The notes beneath the pieces are model-generated. The model was not told the DNA's origin. It did no database searches and saw nothing but the letters and a program-made list of their open reading frames with translations. Below, piece after piece: positions 51,656-60,920 of a stretch of 64,000 nucleotides of DNA. The position numbers and the translations under genes were made by a program. Positions within the stretch are counted from its first letter, which is position 1. Every line of letters starts with the position of its first letter. This DNA comes from Desulfobacterales bacterium (lineage in GTDB: Bacteria; Desulfobacterota; Desulfobacteria; Desulfobacterales; JADGBH01), in the NCBI GenBank assembly GCA_015231595.1, contig JADGBH010000003.1, positions 52,569 to 116,568 on the forward strand, given 5' to 3'.

Positions 51656-53926
51656 ATGGAAGATAATCTGCATACGAAAAACAGTTGTAGTAAAAATCAG
51701 CAAAGCTTAACCAAAATATCCAGACGAAGCTTTATCAAGGGAGTTGCATGTGCCGGTGTAGCATCTACCTTTTCTATTACTGGAGGCTTAAAAATCTTCA
51801 ACTTAGCCGAAGCCGCTGAAAATCAAATTGAAGTTGATCAATGGCACTTATCCCTCTGCCCATATTGCGGTTCTGGTTGCGGCCTGTACATCGGGGAAAA
51901 AAATGGCAAGATCATAGCTGTAAAGGGCGCTGAAAAGCATCAAGCAAACAAAGGATACCTATGTATGAAAGGTTTGCTTCTACCGCAAATATTGTATTTC
52001 AAGGATCGGCTGACAACTCCATTGATAAAAAAGAACGGACAATTCGTCAAGGCCAGCTGGGATGAAGCAATGGATCTCCTTGTTTCTAAGTTTAAGGAGA
52101 TAATAAATATCTCAGGTGTAGATGCCCTTGGATTTTATGAATCTGCTCAGCTACTTACTGAAGAGCATTACGTGCTCAACAAGCTTGTAAAAGGGTGCAT
52201 CGGAACTAACAATGTTGATGCCAATGCCAGGCTCTGCATGTCCAGTGCTGTAGGCGGCATGATCACTTCATTTGGAAAAGACGGTCCCCCATCAAACTAT
52301 GGAGATATTGAACTGGCTGATTGTTTTTTTATCACCGGATCAAACATGGCGGAAGCTCACCCTGTCCTCTACCAGAGAATAGCAGACCTCAAAGCCCAGA
52401 AAAAATCTGTCATGGTGATTGTAGTGGATCCGAGGAAAACATTAACAACTGACATAGCTGATATGCATCTTCAAATCAGATGCGGGACTGATATCGCCCT
52501 ATACAATGGAATCGCACATGTTCTAATCAACGGTAATTTTGTGAACGAACGGCAAGTATCGTCATATACAAACGGGCTCCATGAACTAAAAATACATCTT
52601 GAAAAATATAAGCCAGAATACGTTGCAAGGATAACAGGTGTTAAAGAAAATGATATCGTAAAAACAGCCATGATGCTCAGCAATGCGCGAGCTTGTCTCT
52701 ATTTCTGCTGTATGGGGCTTAATCACAGTTCTGTTGGGGTTTGGAAAAATAACACGCTCATAAATCTTTGTCTGCTAACTGGACACATCGGAAAACCAGG
52801 TGCTGGATATTTTTCCTTGACAGGCCAACCAAATGCCATGGGGCTAAGGGAAGCTGGGGGGTTATCTCACCTTTTACCAGGCCACAGATTTGTCAATAAT
52901 GAGATACACCGTAACGAAATCGCCAAAATTTGGGATGTTGATTCAAAAAAAATGTCTCCTAACCCTGGCAAATCAGCCTTGGACATATTTAGAGGGGTTG
53001 ATGATGGATCAATTAAAGGCCTTTGGATCATTGGAACTAATCCAGCTGTATCCCTTACTGATTTAAACTGGACAATGAATGTTTTGAAAAAAACAGAGTT
53101 TCTGGTTGTTCAGGACATCTATCATCCAACAGAGACCAGCGCTTTTGCCCATCTTGTGCTGCCGGCTGCCCAGTGGGGTGAAAAACTTGGTACATTCACC
53201 AATTCAGACCGTACTGTCAATCTTCTTAAAGCTGCCGTAAAACCACCTTCAGGTGTTAAATCTGACCTTGAAATCTTCATTGAATTTGCCAAAAGAATGG
53301 GATATGAAAAATATTTCTCATTTCAAGGACCAGAGGATGTATATAATGAATGGAAACTTTGTTCAAAGGGAACTGATGTTGATGTTTCTGGTATCACCTA
53401 TGAACGGCTGGAAAAGGAAACCGGTATTCCTTGGCCATGTCCATCTCTTGATCATCCCGGCACGCCGAGACGATACACCCATTTTAAATTTTATACTTCA
53501 GACGGCAAAGCCAATCTTATTTCCCTGCATCATAAAGAGCCCCTTGAGGTACCAGATTCTGAATATCCATTTGTCCTGAACACAGGTCGACTGGTGGATC
53601 ACTGGATGACACTTACCCGCACAGGTAAAATTCCCCAGTTGATTAAATCCTCGCCAGACGCTTTTGTTAAAATTCATCCTTCTGACGCTCAAAAGATTGG
53701 TATTAAGGATGGGGCTTTTGTGAAAGTAGTTTCCCGCAGGGGAGAAGTTGTAGTAAGAGCTAAAGTAGTAGATATCGTAAGAAAAGGCGAGGTCTTCATT
53801 CCCTTTCATTATGGATATCTTCATGGAGAAAAAAGCGCTGCTAACCTTTTAACGAATCCTGCTTATGATCCTGGCTCCAAAGAACCAGAATTTAAAGCTT
53901 GTGCCGTAAAATTGGTGAAGGTGTGA
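51656..53926 (+). CDS. napA: Periplasmic nitrate reductase-like molybdoenzyme (NapA)
   Basis: The 756-residue protein carries a twin-arginine signal (KISRRSFIKGVACAG), a [4Fe-4S] site (Cys68, 71, 75 and 103 in CPYCGSGC and KGYLCMKG) and molybdopterin-guanine-dinucleotide domains. The segment NARLCMSSAVGG holds the Cys (about 194) that ligates Mo in NapA/NasA enzymes; formate dehydrogenases differ there. The length matches the monomeric Desulfovibrio NapA. It would reduce nitrate to nitrite in the periplasm, though a related substrate is possible. There is no napB, napC or napD nearby. The next gene overlaps its stop (TGATG). Start: the ATG at 51656 is preferred, but a GTG at 51644 is also in frame. 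Confidence 0.87.
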   Translation: MEDNLHTKNSCSKNQQSLTKISRRSFIKGVACAGVASTFSITGGLKIFNLAEAAENQIEVDQWHLSLCPYCGSGCGLYIGEKNGKIIAVKGAEKHQANKGYLCMKGLLLPQILYFKDRLTTPLIKKNGQFVKASWDEAMDLLVSKFKEIINISGVDALGFYESAQLLTEEHYVLNKLVKGCIGTNNVDANARLCMSSAVGGMITSFGKDGPPSNYGDIELADCFFITGSNMAEAHPVLYQRIADLKAQKKSVMVIVVDPRKTLTTDIADMHLQIRCGTDIALYNGIAHVLINGNFVNERQVSSYTNGLHELKIHLEKYKPEYVARITGVKENDIVKTAMMLSNARACLYFCCMGLNHSSVGVWKNNTLINLCLLTGHIGKPGAGYFSLTGQPNAMGLREAGGLSHLLPGHRFVNNEIHRNEIAKIWDVDSKKMSPNPGKSALDIFRGVDDGSIKGLWIIGTNPAVSLTDLNWTMNVLKKTEFLVVQDIYHPTETSAFAHLVLPAAQWGEKLGTFTNSDRTVNLLKAAVKPPSGVKSDLEIFIEFAKRMGYEKYFSFQGPEDVYNEWKLCSKGTDVDVSGITYERLEKETGIPWPCPSLDHPGTPRRYTHFKFYTSDGKANLISLHHKEPLEVPDSEYPFVLNTGRLVDHWMTLTRTGKIPQLIKSSPDAFVKIHPSDAQKIGIKDGAFVKVVSRRGEVVVRAKVVDIVRKGEVFIPFHYGYLHGEKSAANLLTNPAYDPGSKEPEFKACAVKLVKV

Positions 53927-54420
53927 TGTTTGATTTTATTAAAAAATTTATTTCACCTTTTTTGGCATCAGGTACACATCTTTTGCCGCCTGGTGCATCG
54001 CATGATTTTTTTTCTCGGTGCATCCGATGCGGACAATGTGTGGCGGCTTGTCAATATCATTCCATCCTGTTTGAAAGCCCCAATGCAATACTTAAAACAG
54101 GCACTCCGTATATCGATCCTTCCATAAGTCCATGTTATCTGACTATGGCGTGCGTAAAAGTTTGCCCTACAGGTGCTCTACAAAATATAGACAAAAAATC
54201 CGTCCGAATGGCACATGTTTCAATAGATAAAGACCGTTGCGTTGCTTATAAAAAAGTTATCTGTAGGTTTTGTTTTAATAACTGTCCTTTAAAAGGTGAA
54301 GCTATCATAATTGATAGGATCGAGCCGATTATAATTCAGGAAAAATGTACCGGCTGCGGAATCTGTCATTATGTATGTCCTGTAAAACCAAATGCTGTTA
54401 TCATTAAACCATTATTTTAA
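53926..54420 (+). CDS. NapG/NapF-like ferredoxin with four [4Fe-4S] sites
   Basis: The 164-residue protein has four cysteine clusters: CIRCGQCVAAC, a CYLTMACVKVCP group, CRFCFNNCP with an upstream Cys, and CTGCGICHYVCPV. The segment THLLPPGASHDFFSRCIRCG resembles NapG/MauM ferredoxins, which pass electrons from NapH towards NapA in the periplasm. However, NapG normally has a Tat signal and none is visible here; the length equals cytosolic NapF. It could be exported with folded NapA or stay in the cytosol. It begins at the ATG within the TGATG overlap with napA, so translation is coupled; an upstream in-frame ATG at 53899 is less likely. Confidence 0.83.
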   Translation: MFDFIKKFISPFLASGTHLLPPGASHDFFSRCIRCGQCVAACQYHSILFESPNAILKTGTPYIDPSISPCYLTMACVKVCPTGALQNIDKKSVRMAHVSIDKDRCVAYKKVICRFCFNNCPLKGEAIIIDRIEPIIIQEKCTGCGICHYVCPVKPNAVIIKPLF

Positions 54421-54444
54421 AAAAGGAAACTATAAATAAAACCG

Positions 54445-55269
54445 ATGCCGAATACATTTTCAAAAAGAGGTCGCATCCTTTTCTGGCGCAGAATGATACA
54501 ATGCATATCTATTGGCATTTTACTTGTAATTCCAGTTGGCGCTTACTATGGTATCTCCTTCATAAACGGAAATTTTTCTTCTTTACGCATTATGGGTTTT
54601 TCCATGACAATGCCGTTAGAAGGGCTGGAAGCAATTATCGGCACTAAATCTGGAGGATATATAACTATACTGACATCAATGGTAGTCCCTTTTCTTTTAA
54701 TCTTTATTCTGGGACCTGTTTTTTGTTCATGGATATGTCCTCAAAACACTTTTTCCGAAATAGGGGATATCGCCTACAGAAAATTGCACAAACGCAAAAG
54801 ATGGAATCCGAAAAATTCTGTTTTTTTCATCATTCCTTTTTTTTCCATAATCATAGTTATTGTTTTAGATGTAATTTTTCAGAATACCATTTTCACTATA
54901 TTTCACCCGGCAGCAATTTTTGCAAGGACATGTTTGTCAATTATATTTCTTCAAGTTTTATGTGTAGATATTGTTCTGATCGGCATCATTCTATTAATCG
55001 AGATTTTCGGAATTAGACGTTTTTGGTGTCGGTATGTATGTCCTTTGGGGGCACTACTTTCCCTTATTGGTTTTAAGCGCTTTTTCAAGATTAAATGCCT
55101 TCAAGAAAACTGTACAAACTGCAAGTCATGCGTCGATTTCTGCCCATTTGGCAATGATCCTCGAAATTTTCCTATCAGATGCAGAAATTGTGGCATTTGC
55201 GTTTCAAAATGTACAAATGGCGCTTTGGTTCAAAAATTTGATCTATCACCTTTTACTGGGAAAAAATAA
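54445..55269 (+). CDS. napH: NapH-like membrane ferredoxin
   Basis: The 274-residue protein has four or five TM helices and the NapH/CcoG signatures: FCSWICPQNTFSEIGD after the second helix region and FWCRYVCPLGALLSLIGF near the last helix. Two C-terminal [4Fe-4S] motifs follow (CTNCKSCVDFCP and CRNCGICVSKC). NapH is thought to oxidise menaquinol and hand electrons to NapG and then NapA, replacing a NapC cytochrome. The order napA, ferredoxin, napH supports that role here. The start has only a distant AAGGAAA, and a shorter start is possible. The next gene begins immediately after its stop. Confidence 0.87.
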   Translation: MPNTFSKRGRILFWRRMIQCISIGILLVIPVGAYYGISFINGNFSSLRIMGFSMTMPLEGLEAIIGTKSGGYITILTSMVVPFLLIFILGPVFCSWICPQNTFSEIGDIAYRKLHKRKRWNPKNSVFFIIPFFSIIIVIVLDVIFQNTIFTIFHPAAIFARTCLSIIFLQVLCVDIVLIGIILLIEIFGIRRFWCRYVCPLGALLSLIGFKRFFKIKCLQENCTNCKSCVDFCPFGNDPRNFPIRCRNCGICVSKCTNGALVQKFDLSPFTGKK

Positions 55270-56418
55270 ATGAATTTCAAGATATACTATCCAAAATGCA
55301 GAAGCGATTTATTTACCTATACTATCATTTTAATAACGATTATTTTTTTCGTAAGCACATACAGCTTTGCTGATGAAAGAAAATTTATCCGTGCTCTTTA
55401 TCTCCCCATCGCTGATAATTACACAGGAATAATAGCCTTTGAAAAGTATCGCGACAAAATGGTATTCGCTGATTTTTCTCTTGAAAGAATGGATAGTTGG
55501 CCAGAGATGAGAGCTTATTTTATATCCGGAGAAGTTGATATGGCGTTTATAACCGCTCCTTTGGCTATGGACATGTTTTTAGAGAATCCAGATTTCAAAT
55601 GCGTCAGCCTGATGAATCGTGATGGCGGAGCTATGGCCATCAACGATCTATTAAATACCTATGTCAAATTGTCATCTAATAGAAAGGATAGAAAACCCGA
55701 TAACAGGGTAGCAGATGCTTTCGCAAGGATTAAAAAAGAAATGGGCAACCCTAGTAAATGTGCTGTTTCTTCTCTTTTATCAGTCGATACAGTGATATTG
55801 TATAAATACCTGAATGATCATGGAAAAACTCTTTCCATTGAAAGAGACAAGATAGCGGACGTAATTGTCTATCCTATTGATCCAATAAAATCACCGTCTT
55901 TTATTAAAGAAAATAATTCAAGGATGAATCCTGTATCCTTCGAACAATCGATACCATGGGCGGATGTTGTTGAAACTAATAAATTTGGATATCTTGCCTG
56001 GTATTCAAAAGATGTTATAATATGGCCAAATGGTCATGTTAACTGTATTGCTGTCGCTACAGTGTCTTGCATTCAAAACAAAAAAGAGGCATTAAAAGAA
56101 GTAATAACTTATCTACATCAGGCGGGCATGGATATTGAAGCCGCAAGAACTAAAGGCGGCCGTGATATGGTAGATTTAATTGACACGATTCGGCTGCATA
56201 TTCCAGAACATAATGAAGAAGCAATTGTGCAGAGTTTAAGATCCGATGTGAACGTTATTAATTACAAAAACTTAAATGTTGATATCAATGGTTTGAAATT
56301 TATCATGAAATTAGCCATAGATGCCGGAATTATGAAACAAAATATAGACATGGAAAAGTTTGTGGATCAAAATTTTTCTACAAACATATCAACATCACAC
56401 TTTTTTATAAATAATTAA
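55270..56418 (+). CDS. NrtA/NasS-like periplasmic binding protein
   Basis: The 382-residue product has an N-terminal signal segment (YTIILITIIFFVSTYSFADE) and then a CmpA/NrtA/SsuA-type binding fold: RALYLPIADNYTGIIAFEKY, VDMAFITAPLAMDMFLENPDF, GYLAWYSKDVIIWPN and an interdomain CAVSSLLSVDTVILYKYL. NrtA binds nitrate for ABC uptake, and NasS senses nitrate in the cytosol. No ABC permease is here. The gene lies with no gap after napH and 2 nt before a giant sensor kinase, so it may present nitrate or another ligand to that kinase. Ligand specificity is inferred from the nap context, not from binding residues. Confidence 0.8.
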   Translation: MNFKIYYPKCRSDLFTYTIILITIIFFVSTYSFADERKFIRALYLPIADNYTGIIAFEKYRDKMVFADFSLERMDSWPEMRAYFISGEVDMAFITAPLAMDMFLENPDFKCVSLMNRDGGAMAINDLLNTYVKLSSNRKDRKPDNRVADAFARIKKEMGNPSKCAVSSLLSVDTVILYKYLNDHGKTLSIERDKIADVIVYPIDPIKSPSFIKENNSRMNPVSFEQSIPWADVVETNKFGYLAWYSKDVIIWPNGHVNCIAVATVSCIQNKKEALKEVITYLHQAGMDIEAARTKGGRDMVDLIDTIRLHIPEHNEEAIVQSLRSDVNVINYKNLNVDINGLKFIMKLAIDAGIMKQNIDMEKFVDQNFSTNISTSHFFINN

Positions 56419-56420
56419 TT

Positions 56421-59400
56421 ATGACAACACCTATCAATCAAAATTTATCAACCAATAGCGGGTCATCTGTCAGGCAAATATTAAGAAGTATTCTTGGCAG
56501 AAATTTTTTCAAATGGTTTATAATAACCAGTATTTTCCCCTTAGCCTTGCTTAGTATTGCAACTTACTACAGTACATACTTGCATTTAGAAAAACAAGTT
56601 AATATGTTTTTGTATGAATCTGCCGATTTACGACGAACAAAAATTGAGGCTTATTTTTCTGAACTTTTGGTAAACCTCAGCCTTGAATCAAGATCAGAGG
56701 AAAACTCAAGAATTCTTCAAAATTTAATCACAGCCTATGTTATAAGCAATCAACCCCTTGACAAATTTGTAAAATCATATCGTTATATTCGAATTGAACA
56801 TAATCAATGCAATGATCTAAGGATATTGAACGAAATAAAAGGATACCGAAACATTTATCTGATTGACAATACGGGTAGCATTCTATTTACTGCGGAAAAA
56901 TCCAATGATATTGGGACTAATGTATTCACAAAAGACACTCTTTTTGCAAAAGCATGCAAAAAAGCACTCGCTGGTGGAAAACCTGTTTTTTCAGATTTTG
57001 AGAAGTATGAGTCCATTGATGGTCAGAATGAAATAACCGCATTTATTGCTGAAATCGTTTTAAACGGAGCAGGGGATAAAATCGGGTTGATCGTTTTTCA
57101 AATAGGCACTGCTGAGATGAATAAAATTGTTGCCCATAGAAGTAAGGTTTTTACCTCTTATGATACATATCTTATTGGAGAAGACCTGAAAATGCGGACA
57201 GACTCAATCCTCGATAGCAAAGATAATACCCTTGACACTATTGTTGACACTCAACAAACTCGTATTTGGAAAGAACAACTCGCTTCCTCTGAAACAGTGT
57301 ATGAGAAGCGCAATACACAATCATTTAATACTATCATCTATCCTGGCAGGGAAGGTTATGATGTAATCGGTATCCATGAACATCTTGATATAACGGGTGT
57401 TCATTTAGCTATAGTGGCTGAACTTAGCTTTGGTGAAGCATTTTCCCAGTTACATTTAATCAAGGTTATGGCTATTTTAACTCTGTTGGGTATTACAATT
57501 TTAGTATTTTTGCTGGCTTTTTACCAAACAAGGAAAATGATCGTCCCGATTGTTAAAATTTCTGAATGGGCAAAAATGGTTGCTCTGGGTGACCTCTCAC
57601 ATATAGAAATTACTCGACATAAGAATGAAATCGGTGATATGGCGCAAAGTATTGCCATAATGGTTAATTCATTCAGGGATATTGTAAATCGTGCCAATGC
57701 AATTGCAGAAGGAGATTTTCAGACAAAGATAACTTTACGTTCTGAAAAAGATGAGCTGGGAAATGCACTCCTTAAAATGACAGAGACCTTGCAAGGTATA
57801 ACCATTCAGGCTAATAGTATTTCTAAGGGTGATTACACAATGGATGTAAAACCACGTTCGGATAAAGACATACTTGGGATTGCCCTCCAGAAGATGACCA
57901 GATCTCTATTTGAAGCATCAGAGGAAAATAGACGTAACAACTGGTTTAAAACCGGCCAGATGGAACTTGCAGATAAAATGCGTGGAGACAAGACTCCCAA
58001 CACTCTGGCGAAGGATATCATAACTTACATGACGAAGTATATAAATGCACAGATAGGTTTGTTCTATATCACAGACGAGGACGGAACATCATACCTGTCA
58101 GGCTCTTTCGCTATACCAAAAGAATTCACATATGATAAAATTATCCCTGGTCAAGGAATTGCTGGCGAAGCATTGGCGACAAAACAAATACAAATTTCAA
58201 GTATCCCTGAAGGCAGTATTTTTGTAGATACAGGTTTTGGAAATGCTGTACCGAGATCTGTAATATTAGTTCCTCTATGTATCCAAAACCATGTGGTAGG
58301 TCTTATGGTGATCGGTTCACTACTTGAGTTTCCAGAAAATATCCGTGAATTTCTATCTATTGTTGCTGAAAACATAGCTATAGCGATTAATTCCTCTCTG
58401 GAACGGGAAAAAACAAAATCTCTTCTTATAAAAAGCCAAAACCAAGCCAAAGCGTTACAAGAGCAACAAGAGGTTTTACGTACGGTGAATGAAGAGCTTG
58501 AAGAAAAAACACTGAATTTAGAAAAACAAAAAGATCAAATTATAAAACAGAATGTAGATCTTGATGAAGCAAGAAAAAATATTGAGGAAAAAGCAAAAGA
58601 GCTTGAAAAATCAAGCAAGTACAAATCAGATTTTCTGGCAAACATGAGTCATGAAATCCGAACGCCTATGAATGCGATTATTGGATTGTGCTATCTTGCT
58701 CTTAAAACAGATCTTACAAAAAAACAGAATGATTATCTGACCAAAATTCAGTTTTCTGCCCAATCTCTGCTGGGTATTATAAATGATATTCTTGATTTTT
58801 CCAAAATTGAAGCCGGAAAACTCGACTTGGAAAAAATTGATTTTAACATTGAGGATGTATTTGATAATCTTTCCAATGTTATTTGCATGAAGGCAAATGA
58901 AAAAGGCATTGAAATAATAATTCACATTGATAGCAGCGTGCCTTTACATCTAATTGGTGATCCTTTGAGGTTAGGCCAAGTTTTGCTAAACCTAACAGGC
59001 AATGCTGTTAAATTTACAGAAACGGGAGAGGTGAGTCTTTCTGTAAAAATGGAAAAAGAAGAAGAAAATCAAGTAATGCTCGAGTTTTCAATAAAAGATA
59101 CAGGTATCGGGATGACTGATGATCAGATAAAAAAACTTTTTCAGTCTTTTTCCCAAGCTGACGGTTCAACTACTCGAAAATATGGTGGGACAGGGCTGGG
59201 GTTATCTATTTCCAAACGGCTTGTGGAAATGATGGGTGGAAATATTAGCGTTAAAAGTGAATACAAAAAAGGCAGCACTTTTATATTTAAAGTCTGGTTT
59301 GAAAAGGGGATAAAAAAGAAGATCCAAAAATATTTACCTACAAATATTAGAGATCTAAGGGTACTTGTTGTGGATGATAACAGAGCATGCTGTTCAATGA

Positions 59401-60875
59401 TGAATGAGGTACTCTCATCTTTTAATTTTCATGTTGACTGCACTTTTTCTGGTAAAACAGCTATAGATATGATTAAAATGGCGGTACTTGAAAAAAATCC
59501 CTACTCGATTGTGCTGATGGATTGGCAAATGCCTGGTCTTAACGGCATGGAAACAAGTATATCTATAAAAAATGATTCGGAAATTTATCCGTCACCCAGA
59601 ATTATTATGATGACCGCCTATGGCAGGGAAGACTTATATAATCGGTTAGAAAAATCTGGAATTGACTCTTTTTTGATTAAACCTGTAAATAATTCTATCC
59701 TGTTTAATTCTATTGTGGATGTCATGGGAATATCTGCTAAAGTAAAATCACTTATTCCAGAAAAACCATCCGATGACCTCAAGTCTTTTTTCAACCAGAT
59801 CAATGGTTTAAAAATTTTACTGGTAGAAGATAATGAAATCAATCAGCAGGTTGCTATGGAAATATTGGAGCAGGCTGGCGCCATAGTATCCATCGCCAGT
59901 AATGGAGTTGAAGCCTTGAAAATAGCTACCAATAGCAATGACACAAATTTTGATATCATTCTCATGGATATTCAAATGCCTGAATTGGATGGTTACCAGA
60001 CCACCGCAGTTTTTCGTCAAAAGCCTAAGTACAAAGACATTCCTATTATTGCCATGACTGCTCATGCCATGACTGGGGATAGAGATAAATGCATAGCTGC
60101 TGGTATGAACGATCATATAAAAAAACCCATAGATCCCAAAAATCTTTATGAAACTATTATTTGTTGGACGACTTTACAACCGAATAAACCCAAGCCGCAA
60201 AATTTTTATGAAAAAAAAGATAAGGAACTGCCACTGTCATCTTCACATCAAACAACTACGGAATTACCTGAAAAACTTCATGGAATTAACATTGTGTCGG
60301 GCTTAGAACGAGTTATGGGAAACACGAAAACTTTTATGAAGATTTTAAACAATTTCTATAGAAATTATAATAATGCAGCAAATGAGATAAGGGACATGAT
60401 GGGTAAGGGATACAGAGATATTGCTTTAAGAACCGTCCACACTATTAAAGGAGTTTCCGGTAATATCTCTGCTGACGAATTGCACCAAGTAGCTATAGAT
60501 CTGGAAACAGCTATTGAGCAAAATAATTCCACTGGAATTTTAGAATTACTGGATAATTTTGAAAATAAACTGAATCAGGTTGTTAACTCCATCGCACCTT
60601 TTATAAAAGAAGCGGATTATGCTCATACTGAACAGGAAAAAACTGTAGATGCTGAAAAGCTGGCTCCACTTCTTGTTGAATTGCATAACCTTTTGGAAAA
60701 TGATGACATGAATGCACTTGATTGTATAGAATCTATAAAAAATCATCTTGAAGGTACAATATTTTCTGAGTCCTTAAAACAGCTTGAGAATTACATTGGT
60801 GATCTTGACTTTGAGAGGTCAAAAACTCCACTTGCCGAGATTGCAGATAAACTGAAAATTTCTTTAACTCTATAA
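56421..60875 (+). CDS. Giant hybrid histidine kinase: Cache, multiple HAMP, GAF, kinase, two receivers, Hpt
   Basis: The 1484-residue protein has TM1 (about 33-52), a double-Cache-like periplasmic domain (about 55-350; GYRNIYLIDNTGSILFTAEKS), TM2 (about 350-372), two or three HAMP units (375-500) and GAF (about 530-680). HisKA follows with [14 protein letters not shown] (His near 743), an ATPase domain ([18 protein letters not shown]), two receivers (Asp near 1033 and 1183) and an Hpt domain with VHTIKGVSGN (His near 1340). It can run a complete internal phosphorelay. It ends the nap block, 2 nt after the NrtA-like gene, and probably senses that protein with or without ligand. No DNA-binding regulator follows. 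Confidence 0.93.
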   Translation: MTTPINQNLSTNSGSSVRQILRSILGRNFFKWFIITSIFPLALLSIATYYSTYLHLEKQVNMFLYESADLRRTKIEAYFSELLVNLSLESRSEENSRILQNLITAYVISNQPLDKFVKSYRYIRIEHNQCNDLRILNEIKGYRNIYLIDNTGSILFTAEKSNDIGTNVFTKDTLFAKACKKALAGGKPVFSDFEKYESIDGQNEITAFIAEIVLNGAGDKIGLIVFQIGTAEMNKIVAHRSKVFTSYDTYLIGEDLKMRTDSILDSKDNTLDTIVDTQQTRIWKEQLASSETVYEKRNTQSFNTIIYPGREGYDVIGIHEHLDITGVHLAIVAELSFGEAFSQLHLIKVMAILTLLGITILVFLLAFYQTRKMIVPIVKISEWAKMVALGDLSHIEITRHKNEIGDMAQSIAIMVNSFRDIVNRANAIAEGDFQTKITLRSEKDELGNALLKMTETLQGITIQANSISKGDYTMDVKPRSDKDILGIALQKMTRSLFEASEENRRNNWFKTGQMELADKMRGDKTPNTLAKDIITYMTKYINAQIGLFYITDEDGTSYLSGSFAIPKEFTYDKIIPGQGIAGEALATKQIQISSIPEGSIFVDTGFGNAVPRSVILVPLCIQNHVVGLMVIGSLLEFPENIREFLSIVAENIAIAINSSLEREKTKSLLIKSQNQAKALQEQQEVLRTVNEELEEKTLNLEKQKDQIIKQNVDLDEARKNIEEKAKELEKSSKYKSDFLANMSHEIRTPMNAIIGLCYLALKTDLTKKQNDYLTKIQFSAQSLLGIINDILDFSKIEAGKLDLEKIDFNIEDVFDNLSNVICMKANEKGIEIIIHIDSSVPLHLIGDPLRLGQVLLNLTGNAVKFTETGEVSLSVKMEKEEENQVMLEFSIKDTGIGMTDDQIKKLFQSFSQADGSTTRKYGGTGLGLSISKRLVEMMGGNISVKSEYKKGSTFIFKVWFEKGIKKKIQKYLPTNIRDLRVLVVDDNRACCSMMNEVLSSFNFHVDCTFSGKTAIDMIKMAVLEKNPYSIVLMDWQMPGLNGMETSISIKNDSEIYPSPRIIMMTAYGREDLYNRLEKSGIDSFLIKPVNNSILFNSIVDVMGISAKVKSLIPEKPSDDLKSFFNQINGLKILLVEDNEINQQVAMEILEQAGAIVSIASNGVEALKIATNSNDTNFDIILMDIQMPELDGYQTTAVFRQKPKYKDIPIIAMTAHAMTGDRDKCIAAGMNDHIKKPIDPKNLYETIICWTTLQPNKPKPQNFYEKKDKELPLSSSHQTTTELPEKLHGINIVSGLERVMGNTKTFMKILNNFYRNYNNAANEIRDMMGKGYRDIALRTVHTIKGVSGNISADELHQVAIDLETAIEQNNSTGILELLDNFENKLNQVVNSIAPFIKEADYAHTEQEKTVDAEKLAPLLVELHNLLENDDMNALDCIESIKNHLEGTIFSESLKQLENYIGDLDFERSKTPLAEIADKLKISLTL

Positions 60876-60920
60876 TTTCGAGTTTAGAGGATATAAAAAC
60901 ATTTTTTACAAGGAGGATAT

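Noticed and set aside
51656..53926. NapA-like gene as a formate dehydrogenase or other molybdopterin oxidoreductase.
   Set aside because: The metal-ligand segment NARLCMSSAVGG fits nitrate reductases, and the gene is followed by NapG- and NapH-like genes. A different but related substrate cannot be fully excluded.
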